From Caulobacter sp. (GTDB lineage Bacteria > Pseudomonadota > Alphaproteobacteria > Caulobacterales > Caulobacteraceae), in assembly GCF_017744445.1 (NCBI RefSeq), contig NZ_JAGIBH010000005.1:329945-393944 (forward strand): a DNA stretch of 64,000 bases. Direction: 5' to 3'. A model generated the notes under the pieces. It saw only the letters and a program-made list of their open reading frames with translations. It was not told where the DNA came from and did no database searches. A program made the position numbers and the translations under genes. This document shows, piece by piece, positions 55,999 through 64,000 of this stretch (position 1 is its first letter; each line of letters opens with the position of its first letter).

Positions 55999-56020
55999 CG
56001 CTCAACCTCCTACTCAAAAT

Positions 56021-56123
56021 CGTCATCCCGGAAGCCTCGCAGAGGCTATCCGGGACCCAGGGGCCGGCGCAGCGCGGTTGCCCCTGGGTCCCGGCTCTCC
56101 GCTTCGCTACGGCCGGGATGACG
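56021..56123. repeat. Intergenic palindromic repeat (CGTCATCCCGG...CCGGGATGACG)
   Basis: Long imperfect hairpin with terminal CGTCATCCCGG / CCGGGATGACG arms between convergent genes. Confidence 0.75.
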
Positions 56124-56133
56124 AGTTTTGTAG

Positions 56134-59100
56134 TTACTGAAGGAGCTTGTGCAGCTCCGCCTCAATGATGCCCAGCCGTCCGCCGGCCGCCACCTTCTCG
56201 GCCCCAGTGTCGAAGCTGGCCTTGGCGCCATTCACCTCGACGATCTTGCCGAAGGCGTCGCGGTCCACCGTCGGTTCGGTCAGAGCGATCCGTAGGCGCG
56301 AGCCCTTCGTCGGCTTCAAGGGCAGGACCACATAGCCCAGGCTCTTGGCCGGCACGCCCTCATAGACCGTCACGCCGTCCATGGTGATACGCAGCGGATA
56401 CGAGCGCAGGCGCCAGCCGATCAGTTTCAGCTCCAGTTCGTCGACCATCTGGGGCCTGTCCAGGCGGTATTCGATCCAGGCGTTGGCCAGCTGGCCGTCG
56501 CTGGCCCAGTGGGTCATCTCGTCGTCGTCCATCGCCAGGCGGGCGTCGGCGGCGTTGGAGCCGGCAACCGTCTCCGCCGGGCGCACCGAGACGCGCCAGG
56601 GCTTGAACGACGGGGTCGCCGGCGTCGGGCCGCGGACCAGGCTGACCGGCAAGGCGTCGTCGCCCACGGGCCAGCGACCGTCGGCCTTGGGCGGCGCGGC
56701 GACGTCCAGGGTGATCGAAGCGTCCGGCAGGCCGTCGGCCTTGGCGGTGACGACCACCCTGCCCGCCTCCAGCGTCGAACGCAGGGAGACGCGGTTCACA
56801 CCCGCCTCGACCGGCAGGGTCTTGGACAGGATGAAGTTGTCGTCCGACCGCGATGCGCCGGGGAACTTGGTCACCTGATCCGCGCCAGCCGCTTTCTCCT
56901 CGCCAGAGGCCGGCGGCGCGGGCTTGCGGCCCAGGCTGTCGCCCTGGGCGATGCCGCCGCGCCATTCCACCGGTCCCGTCGTGGAGAAGCTGACCGTGTT
57001 CAGCGCCGTCGGCACACGGCGGCCCTGGCTGTCGACGACCTCGACATCGACCAGCGCCACGTCCGAGCCATCGGCCTTCCAGCCGCCCGGCCCCACGCGC
57101 GGCGTCAGGCGCAGGGCGGCGGGCTCACCGGTGGTCTCCAGCGCATGGCGCGAGACGACCCTGCCCTTGGCGTCGTAACCGACCGCATCGAGTTTCCCAG
57201 GCCGCCAGGCGACCTGCGGGAAGGTGAACAGGAACCCGTCGCTCTTCTTGCCGAAGCCCAACGCGCGGCCGTTCAGACTCAGCGCCACCTTGTCGGCGCT
57301 GGAGACGACCAGCACGTTCTTCACCGTGCCCGGGGCGTAGTTCCAATGGCCGATGATGTGGCTGCGCGGCCGCTCGACATCGACCCAGCCGTCCCACATC
57401 ACCTGATGGGCGTAGAATCCCTCCTTGGGCAGGCGCATGCCGTCGACCTCGCCGCTGCGACGATAGTTGTTGTCGCCGCGGAAGTGGGTGTTGCTGTCGG
57501 AGAAGACGATGTTGACGCCGCCCGAGCTGACCCGGTCGCCGCCGCCCGGCCGCTCGCGCCAATAGTCATACCAGCGGCGGACGTTCTCGGCTGCGTGGCT
57601 GTCCTGGTTGCGGTTGTAGTCGGGGCTGTCCTTGTGGAACGGCGGGGTGAAGTCGTCCTGGAACTTCCGCGCGCCCTCGTCGCGAGAATACTCCATGGCC
57701 CAGACGGGCTTGGAGCCGCTCTTGTTGATGTACAGCATCTCGCCGCCGTACTCGGCGACCTTGCTGGACAGCATCTCGCGCGAGCCTATGGCGCGGCCGC
57801 CGTGCGGGTCGAGCTTATCGCGGATGGCCTTCAGCTCGGCCATGTGCTCGTCGCTGATGTTCTCGTTGCCGCCCTCGTAGAAGACGATCGAGGGGTTGTT
57901 GCGGAAGCGGACGATGGCGTCGGCCATGACTTCCTTGCGCTGCTCCCAACGGCGGCCCGTGACGTCGCTCTCGGCGTCGCCGGCGGGCATGGCCTGCAGC
58001 AGGCCCACGCGATCGGCCGAGGTCACGTCCTGACGCGCGGGCGTGATGTGCATCCAGCGCACCAGGTTGCCCCCGCTCTCGACCATCAGGGCGTTGGAGA
58101 GGTCGCTGATCCACGGCGGGATGTCGGTCCCCAGGGCCGGCCACTCGTTGCTGGTGCGCTGGGCGTAGCCGTGGACCTGGATCACCCGGTCGTTCAGCCG
58201 GATCATGCCTTGGCCAAAGCCGGTCTTGCGGAAGCCCGTGCGGGTGGTGACCTCGTCGACCGCCTTGCCGTCCTCAACCAGCGCCGTCGAGACCGCGTAG
58301 AGATAGCCGTAGCCCCAGCTCCAGAAGTTCAGGCCGGTCAGCCGCTGCTTGGCGGTGACGACGCGGGTCTCGCCGGGCGCCAGGGTCACGGTCGGGCCGG
58401 CGAACTCACCGACCGCTTTGCCGTCGACGTCGCGGATAGTGACCCGGTAGCTGAACGTTCGCGGCCGGTCGGTCTCGTTGCGGACCTCGGACTCGGCGTG
58501 GATGGTCGCCGCCCGCCGCTTGATGTCGAAGTCGTCGGCCCAGATGTAGACGCCGGTCGTGCCCAGGCTGGAATATAGCGGCAGGGTCTGGCGCAGGCCG
58601 CCCGTCAGGTGCAGCCGCACGGCGCGGTGGATGCCGCCGTAGTTCACATTGAAGTTGTTGTTGTTCCACTGGAAGCCGCTGCCGGTGGCCTTTTCCTTGT
58701 ACTTCCAGTCGCTGTCGACGCGGACGGCGACCACGTTCTCGAACGGCGCGGGTCGCAACAGCTTGGAGGCGTCGACGCCGAAGGCCGTGACGCCGTTCTC
58801 GTGGCCGCCGGCCAACACGCCGTTGACATAGACGTCGCCCGCCTGGCGTACGCCCTCGAACTCCAGAAAGGCCTTGTCGAAGCCGGCCGGCAGGACGAAG
58901 CGCTTGCGGTACCAGGTGATCCCGCCCTTCAGGTCGTGGATGTCGACCTTGAACGCCTCGTCCTCGTTGAAGGCGCGCGGCAGGGTGACGGCCTTCCAGG
59001 CGGCGTCGTCGAAGTCGGGCTTCTCGGCCCCGGCGATCTCGCCCGTCGCCATGCGCCAGCCGTCGTTGAAGGTGAACTCGGCGCGCTGGGCCAAGGCATG

Positions 59101-59163
59101 GGCTGGGACGACAGCGGCCAGGACGGCGCAAGCGAAGGGCACGGGCCGGAACGGGCTCGACAT
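56134..59163 (-). CDS. Glycoside hydrolase family 2 (beta-galactosidase type)
   Basis: 1009 aa; WNNNNFNVNYGGIHRAVRLHL, RWMHITPARQDV...FYEGGNENISDEH catalytic region; Sec signal. Confidence 0.9.
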   Translation of the reverse strand: MSSPFRPVPFACAVLAAVVPAHALAQRAEFTFNDGWRMATGEIAGAEKPDFDDAAWKAVTLPRAFNEDEAFKVDIHDLKGGITWYRKRFVLPAGFDKAFLEFEGVRQAGDVYVNGVLAGGHENGVTAFGVDASKLLRPAPFENVVAVRVDSDWKYKEKATGSGFQWNNNNFNVNYGGIHRAVRLHLTGGLRQTLPLYSSLGTTGVYIWADDFDIKRRAATIHAESEVRNETDRPRTFSYRVTIRDVDGKAVGEFAGPTVTLAPGETRVVTAKQRLTGLNFWSWGYGYLYAVSTALVEDGKAVDEVTTRTGFRKTGFGQGMIRLNDRVIQVHGYAQRTSNEWPALGTDIPPWISDLSNALMVESGGNLVRWMHITPARQDVTSADRVGLLQAMPAGDAESDVTGRRWEQRKEVMADAIVRFRNNPSIVFYEGGNENISDEHMAELKAIRDKLDPHGGRAIGSREMLSSKVAEYGGEMLYINKSGSKPVWAMEYSRDEGARKFQDDFTPPFHKDSPDYNRNQDSHAAENVRRWYDYWRERPGGGDRVSSGGVNIVFSDSNTHFRGDNNYRRSGEVDGMRLPKEGFYAHQVMWDGWVDVERPRSHIIGHWNYAPGTVKNVLVVSSADKVALSLNGRALGFGKKSDGFLFTFPQVAWRPGKLDAVGYDAKGRVVSRHALETTGEPAALRLTPRVGPGGWKADGSDVALVDVEVVDSQGRRVPTALNTVSFSTTGPVEWRGGIAQGDSLGRKPAPPASGEEKAAGADQVTKFPGASRSDDNFILSKTLPVEAGVNRVSLRSTLEAGRVVVTAKADGLPDASITLDVAAPPKADGRWPVGDDALPVSLVRGPTPATPSFKPWRVSVRPAETVAGSNAADARLAMDDDEMTHWASDGQLANAWIEYRLDRPQMVDELELKLIGWRLRSYPLRITMDGVTVYEGVPAKSLGYVVLPLKPTKGSRLRIALTEPTVDRDAFGKIVEVNGAKASFDTGAEKVAAGGRLGIIEAELHKLLQ

Positions 59164-59211
59164 ACGACACCTCCCATTGGTCAGGCCACTTTAGGCTCTT
59201 ATGCACCTTTG

Positions 59212-59237
59212 GCTTGACACCCGGCGAGCTGTCAAGC
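59212..59237. promoter_or_regulatory. Inverted repeat GCTTGACA-N10-TGTCAAGC upstream of GH2
   Basis: Perfect 8-bp arms just downstream of a TATAAT on the minus strand (59244-59249). Confidence 0.4.
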
Positions 59238-59256
59238 AATCTCATTATATCGGATG

Positions 59257-59277
59257 ATATCTCATATTTTGAGATAT
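59257..59277. promoter_or_regulatory. Candidate operator ATATCTCA-TATTT-TGAGATAT upstream of GH2
   Basis: Perfect 8-bp inverted repeat placed just upstream of a minus-strand TATAAT; second ATCTCAT half-site exactly 20 bp away. Confidence 0.55.
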
Positions 59278-59349
59278 TCTCGGTCAGCGGTCTGTCGCCT
59301 CCTCGGGCGCCGCTGCGCACTTTTCACCGGCCATCCCCCGTGCCGGCCT

Positions 59350-59384
59350 ATGGAGCGCCTCCCTCCCGGGGCGCTCCATTTTTC
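59350..59384 (+). terminator. Plus-strand intrinsic terminator with no annotated plus-strand gene upstream
   Basis: ATGGAGCGCC-N10-GGCGCTCCAT followed by TTTTTC; flanking genes are both on minus strand. Confidence 0.6.
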
Positions 59385-59391
59385 TATCTGT

Positions 59392-60156
59392 CTAGGGGCA
59401 GCTCGGCCCACCCAAGCGCGCCTGGTTGTCCAGCGGCGCGGGATGGACGTAGCGCGAGAGCGGCAGCTTCAGCTTGGCCAGGCGCGTGGCGACCAGCGCC
59501 GCCCCCAGGCGCGCGCCCTGCTCATTGATGTGGGTATCGTCCTTGATGCCCTCGGGAAAGCGGGCGATCCCCTCATAGGGCTGGTACTGCATGTAGAGCC
59601 CACGCGAAGCCAGCTGCCCCCTCGCCTTCAGCGCCGCCATCATGTCGCCGTCCAGGTCGACCAACGGGACCTTCAGGTCGGTCGCCACGCGGTGGATCGT
59701 AGCCGCATAGGCGGCGTGGGCGTCCTTGGGCGCGCCGTTCTCCCACAGCCAACGAGCGATCGGGGTCACCAGCACGGCAGTCGCGTCCTTGGCCCGCACG
59801 TCGGCCACGAACCGGCGCAGATTGACGTCATAGGCGCCGTTCGGATCGGTGAAGCGGACGATCTTCTTGGTATCGGCGTCGTTGTGGCCGAACTGGATCA
59901 GGACGGTGTCGCCGGGCTGGAGCTGGGCGACCAATTGATCCCACAGCCCCTCCTCGATGAAGGTCTTGGTCGAGCGGCCGCCACGCGCCAAGTTCACGAC
60001 CTCGACGCGCGGATCCAACGAGCACTTCAGCACCATGCCCCAGCCCATCTGAGGATACTGGGACGGGCCGTAGTTGGCGGCGGTGGAGTCGCTGGCGATG
60101 ACGATGCGCGGCGGCGTTGCCGACACCGCGGCCGCCAAGGCCAGTGCGGCGATCAC
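59392..60156 (-). CDS. Rhamnogalacturonan acetylesterase (SGNH hydrolase)
   Basis: [44 protein letters not shown]. Confidence 0.88.
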   Translation of the reverse strand: MIAALALAAAVSATPPRIVIASDSTAANYGPSQYPQMGWGMVLKCSLDPRVEVVNLARGGRSTKTFIEEGLWDQLVAQLQPGDTVLIQFGHNDADTKKIVRFTDPNGAYDVNLRRFVADVRAKDATAVLVTPIARWLWENGAPKDAHAAYAATIHRVATDLKVPLVDLDGDMMAALKARGQLASRGLYMQYQPYEGIARFPEGIKDDTHINEQGARLGAALVATRLAKLKLPLSRYVHPAPLDNQARLGGPSCP

Positions 60157-61295
60157 CGCTCGAGCTCTGCCAGGATGGAACGATCGATCGAGGCCACATC
60201 GCGCACGCCCGTCAGGGCCATGGCCACGCGCATCTCCTTCTCGATCAGGTCCAGCAGCTGGGTCACGCCCGCTTCGCCTCGCGCCGCCAGGGCGTAGACG
60301 AAGGCCCGGCCCAGCAAAACGCCCTTGGCGCCCAGGGCCAGCATCCGCACCACGTCCAGGCCCGAGCGCACGCCGCTATCGGCCAGCACAGTCAGTCGGT
60401 CACCCACCGAGTCGGCGATGGCCGGCAGCGCGCGCGCCGACGACAGCACGCCGTCCAGCTGGCGGCCGCCGTGGTTGGAGACCACGACCCCGTCCGCGCC
60501 GATATCGGCGGCGGCCTTGGCGTCCTCGGGATCCAGCACGCCCTTGATGATCAGCGGCCCCTTCCAGAGGTCGCGGATCCACTCCAGGTCCTTCCACTGG
60601 ATCGAGGGGTCGAAGTTCGCCCCCAGCCAGCCCATGAAGTCCTCGAGGCCCGAATTGGCGCCCAGCACCGGCGCGACATTGCCCAGGGTGTGCGGACGGC
60701 CCATCACCCCGACGTCCCAGGCCCATTGCGGCTTGAACATCGCCTGGACCATGCGGCGGGCGGCGGCGTTAGGACCGCTCATGCCGGAATGGGCGTCGCG
60801 ATAGCGAGCGCCGGGCACGGGCATGTCGACCGTGAACACCAGGGCCGTGGCCCCGGCCGCGCTGGCGCGGGCCAGGAGGTCGCGCATGAAGGCTCGGTCG
60901 CGCAGCACGTAGAGCTGGAACCAGATCGGATTGGACGAGGCCTTGCTGACCTCGTCGACGTCGCAGACCGAGACGGTCGAAAGGCAGAACGGTACGCCCT
61001 TCTTGGCGGCGGCGCGGGCAGCCTGGCACTCGCCCCGGCGGGCGTACATGCCCGTCAGGCCGACCGGGGCCAGGGCCACCGGCAGGGCCTGCTTGACGCC
61101 AAACAGCGTGGTCGACGGATCACCGGCCGAGACGTCCTTCAGCACCCGCTGACGCAGGGCGATGTCGGCCAGGTCCGAGACGTTGCGGCCAAGCGTCCGC
61201 TCGGCATAGGCGCCGCCATCGATATAGTCGAACAGGAAGCGCGGCAGCTTGCGCCGCGCCGCCTCACGGAAGTCCGTCGTGGACGAGACGATCAC
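60153..61295 (-). CDS. lldD: FMN-dependent L-lactate dehydrogenase
   Basis: [64 protein letters not shown]; close to E. coli LldD by recall. Confidence 0.9.
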   Translation of the reverse strand: MIVSSTTDFREAARRKLPRFLFDYIDGGAYAERTLGRNVSDLADIALRQRVLKDVSAGDPSTTLFGVKQALPVALAPVGLTGMYARRGECQAARAAAKKGVPFCLSTVSVCDVDEVSKASSNPIWFQLYVLRDRAFMRDLLARASAAGATALVFTVDMPVPGARYRDAHSGMSGPNAAARRMVQAMFKPQWAWDVGVMGRPHTLGNVAPVLGANSGLEDFMGWLGANFDPSIQWKDLEWIRDLWKGPLIIKGVLDPEDAKAAADIGADGVVVSNHGGRQLDGVLSSARALPAIADSVGDRLTVLADSGVRSGLDVVRMLALGAKGVLLGRAFVYALAARGEAGVTQLLDLIEKEMRVAMALTGVRDVASIDRSILAELER

Positions 61296-61299
61296 GGGA

Positions 61300-62061
61300 C
61301 TACTGCAGGTTCACGAACGCGCCGCCGTCGACCAGCAGGGCCGCGCCGGTCACGTACTTGGCCAGGTCCGAGGCCAGGAACACGATCGGGCCGGCCAGGT
61401 CGTCGGGCTCACCCAGGCGGCCCAGCGGGATGCGGCCGGCCATATATTCGCGCTTGGCGACGTCGGCCAGGTCTTCCTTGTTGATCGCCGTCTCGATGGT
61501 GCCCGGCAGCACCGAGTTGCAGCGGATGCCGTACTTGCCCAGCGCGATGGCGGTCGACTGCATCAGGCTGTGCACGCCAGCCTTGGTCGGGGTGTAGTGC
61601 GTCTGCATGCCGCCGCCGACCAAGGCGCTGATCGAGCTGACGGCGATGATGGCGCCGCCGTTGCCTTGCTTGACCATCTGGTTGGCCGCCGCCTGGACCA
61701 TGTAGTAAGCGCCGAACAGGTTGACCTTCATCGTCCGCTCCATGACCTCGGGCGGCATGTCGAGGAAGGCGTGGAACGGGCAGATGCCGGCGTTGTTGAC
61801 GAACACGTCGACCTTGCCGAACGCGTCCACGGCGGCCTGCACGAAGGACTGGGCGGTCTCGACGTTCGCCACATCGCCCTTGATGGCGATGGCGCGGCGG
61901 CCCAGGGCCTCGATCTGGGCGACGGCGTCGGCGGCGCCGGCCTCGTCGGAGTGGTAGTTGATCGCCACGTCCGCGCCGTGCTGAGCGCAACCGATCGCGG
62001 CGGCCTTGCCGATCCCCTGCGAGGCGCCGGTCACCAGCACCACCTTGTCCTTCAGCAGCAT
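61300..62061 (-). CDS. SDR-family L-rhamnose 1-dehydrogenase (NAD(P)+)
   Basis: [74 protein letters not shown]; resembles LRA1/RhaD-type enzymes; adjacent to rhmD. Confidence 0.83.
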   Translation of the reverse strand: MLLKDKVVLVTGASQGIGKAAAIGCAQHGADVAINYHSDEAGAADAVAQIEALGRRAIAIKGDVANVETAQSFVQAAVDAFGKVDVFVNNAGICPFHAFLDMPPEVMERTMKVNLFGAYYMVQAAANQMVKQGNGGAIIAVSSISALVGGGMQTHYTPTKAGVHSLMQSTAIALGKYGIRCNSVLPGTIETAINKEDLADVAKREYMAGRIPLGRLGEPDDLAGPIVFLASDLAKYVTGAALLVDGGAFVNLQ

Positions 62062-62083
62062 GCCTACCTCTTTAAGTTACTCA

Positions 62084-62905
62084 TCAGCGGGCCAGCCGCT
62101 TTCCGTTCCAGCCCAGATCGCGGCCGATGGCGTTGGCCGTGTCGCGCACGTCGTCGACCAGCGTGGTCATGCGGTCGTCGTCCATGTACTGGGCCGCGCC
62201 CGAGACGCTGATCGCGCCGACGATCTGGCCCGAGGCCCCACGGATCGGCGCGGCGACGCAGCGGATCCGGTCCTCGTTTTCTTCAAGGTCGAAGGCGATG
62301 CCGCGCTGGGAGTAGTCGCGCATCCAGTCGATCCACTGCTTCTCGTCCGGCGCGCCCGGCAGGGCCTGGCCTTCCGAGCGGTACAGAGTGCGCCAGCGGT
62401 CCTCGGTGTCGTCCAGCACCAGCGCCTTGCCCAGGCCCGTCGAGCGGATCGGCTGGCGATCGCCCACGCGCGAGCTGATGTTGATGCGGCGACGGCCGGT
62501 CAGCTTGTCGAGGTACAGAGCGCGGTCATCGTCGAGCACCCCCAAGTGGACGGTGTCCTCGGTCTCTTCCCACAGCTTTTCCAGATGCGGGCGCGCGATC
62601 CGCGGCAGATCCATCTGCTGGCTGGCCAGGTAGCCCAGCTCCAGAAGCTTGCTGCCCAGGCTGTAGCCTTCGCGCGGCGCCTGCGAGAGCAGACGGCGCT
62701 CGACCAGGGCCGTGGCCAGGCGGTGAGTCGTGCTGCGGGTCAGGCCCAATTGCTTGGCGAGGGCCGGCAGAGCGATGGTCCCGGACTCGGCGACCACGTC
62801 CAGCAGATCCAGGCCCCGGAACAGGGTTTGGCTGCCGCTGGGAGACTTGGTCGTCGCGTTTTCGTCCGCCGCCACCGGTTCCGCTCCCCTTGACGCTGGT
62901 TTCAT
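62084..62905 (-). CDS. IclR-family transcriptional regulator
   Basis: QTLFRGLDLLDVVAESGTIALPALAKQLGLTRSTTHRLATALVERRLL HTH; C-terminal IclR effector domain. Confidence 0.92.
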   Translation of the reverse strand: MKPASRGAEPVAADENATTKSPSGSQTLFRGLDLLDVVAESGTIALPALAKQLGLTRSTTHRLATALVERRLLSQAPREGYSLGSKLLELGYLASQQMDLPRIARPHLEKLWEETEDTVHLGVLDDDRALYLDKLTGRRRINISSRVGDRQPIRSTGLGKALVLDDTEDRWRTLYRSEGQALPGAPDEKQWIDWMRDYSQRGIAFDLEENEDRIRCVAAPIRGASGQIVGAISVSGAAQYMDDDRMTTLVDDVRDTANAIGRDLGWNGKRLAR

Positions 62906-62919
62906 TTTGTAGCACTACC

Positions 62920-62935
62920 TCTCATATTGTGGAAC
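62920..62935. promoter_or_regulatory. Candidate IclR/pectin-locus operator copy
   Basis: TCTCATATTGTGGAAC, 12 of 15 matching TCTCATATTTTGAGA; 15 bp upstream of the iclR start in the iclR/rhmD divergent region. Confidence 0.35.
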
Positions 62936-63135
62936 GCAAGGCAAGCGGAACGACGGCGACTCTGTACGAGCCAGCCGGCCTCGCGAACCGATAGCGTGAC
63001 ATAGGTTATGTTGGGGAGGTAGGCGCGGTCTAAAGGCGGCGTCACGGGCCTGTCGGAACGCTTCCGGCAAGCGCATCTCCCTTGTCCCCAGGCGGCGTCC
63101 AGAACGACCGCCTCCAGGTTGGAGCCTCGTCGTCC

Positions 63136-64000
63136 ATGGCGTTTCCGGTCATCAAGCATGTGCGCGCGTTCGTCGTCCGAGGGGGCGGCGCCGACTATCA
63201 TGACCAAGGTGACGGCCACTGGATCGACGACCACATCGCCACGCCGATGTCGCGCTACCCGGAATATCGCCAGAGCCGCCAGTCGTTCGGCATCAACGTG
63301 CTGGGCACGCTGGTCGTCGAGATCGAAGCCGCCGACGGCACGATCGGCTTCGCGGTGACCACTGGCGGCGAGCCCGCCGCCTACATCGTCGAAAAGCACC
63401 TGGCCCGTTTCCTGGAAGGCCGCGACCCGACCGAGGTCGAGAAGATCTGGGACCAGATGTACTTCTCCACCCAGTACTACGGCCGCAAGGGCCTAGTCGT
63501 GAACGCCATCTCGGGCGTCGACCTGGCGCTGTACGACCTGCTGGGCAAGCTGCGCCAGGAGCCGGTCTACGCCCTGCTGGGCGGCAAGGTCCGTGACGAG
63601 CTGACCTTCTACGCCACGGGCGCGCGCCCAGACCTGGCCAAGCAGATGGGCTTCATCGGCGGCAAGATGCCCCTGCACCACGGCCCGGCCGAGGGCGAGG
63701 AAGGCCTGCGCAAGAACCTCGAGGAGCTCGCCACCATGCGCGAGCGCTGCGGCGAAGACTTCTGGCTGATGTTCGACTGCTGGATGTCGCTGGACCTGAA
63801 CTACGCCACCAAGCTGGCCCACAAGGCCCACGAGTACGGCCTGAAGTGGATCGAGGAAGCGCTGAGCCCCGACGACTACTGGGGCTATCGCGACCTGAAG
63901 AAGAACGCCCCCAAGGGCATGCTGGTCACCACCGGCGAGCACGAGGCCACCCGCTGGGGCTTCCGCATGCTGCTGGAGATGGAGTGCTGCGACATCATCC
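63136..64000 (+). CDS. rhmD: L-rhamnonate dehydratase (truncated by window end)
   Basis: [88 protein letters not shown]; close to E. coli RhmD by recall. Confidence 0.93.
   Translation, partial: MAFPVIKHVRAFVVRGGGADYHDQGDGHWIDDHIATPMSRYPEYRQSRQSFGINVLGTLVVEIEAADGTIGFAVTTGGEPAAYIVEKHLARFLEGRDPTEVEKIWDQMYFSTQYYGRKGLVVNAISGVDLALYDLLGKLRQEPVYALLGGKVRDELTFYATGARPDLAKQMGFIGGKMPLHHGPAEGEEGLRKNLEELATMRERCGEDFWLMFDCWMSLDLNYATKLAHKAHEYGLKWIEEALSPDDYWGYRDLKKNAPKGMLVTTGEHEATRWGFRMLLEMECCDII

Noticed and set aside
1-64000. CRISPR arrays, prophage, IS elements, phage-defence genes, tRNA/rRNA
   Set aside because: Looked for regularly spaced repeats, transposase/integrase or nuclease-helicase defence signatures and structured RNA genes; none were evident by eye.

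Overview
GC-rich alphaproteobacterial chromosome window, Caulobacter-like by protein content. There are no rRNA/tRNA genes, CRISPR arrays, IS elements or obvious pseudogenes. Four blocks stand out. (1) ~1-11 kb is mostly housekeeping: partial hrpB helicase, APC permease, MBL hydrolase, OmpR/EnvZ-type two-component system, EF-hand lipoprotein, and an EgtB-EgtD fusion for ergothioneine. (2) ~11.3-21.8 kb is a catabolic/detoxification block: TetR, MBL hydrolase, haloalkane dehalogenase, a sulfatase with a lipobox-bearing formylglycine-generating enzyme, a double-DsbA isomerase-like protein, and a coupled RutA-like monooxygenase / isochorismatase-like hydrolase / M20 operon. (3) ~21.9-41.8 kb is a ceramide/anionic sphingolipid cluster matching the locus known from C. 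crescentus (spt, acp, acyl-ACP synthetase, cerR, bcerS, ceramide kinase, CDP-alcohol transferase, nucleotidyltransferases). It has embedded LptC/LptF/LptG paralogues, a flippase and further glyco/phospho-transferases. (4) ~41.9-64 kb is a rhamnogalacturonan-I (pectin) utilisation locus: TonB receptor, PL11, PL22, PL26, GH28, GH2, acetylesterases and a DUF6250-like protein, linked to oxidative L-rhamnose catabolism (L-rhamnose dehydrogenase, rhmD, lldD) and an IclR regulator. The most follow-up-worthy items are the exported FGE-sulfatase pair, the RutA-like operon, the unassigned sphingolipid-cluster genes, and a degenerate operator motif recurring in the intergenic regions of the pectin/rhamnose locus. 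All assignments come from reading the sequence and recalled family knowledge; no database search was run.
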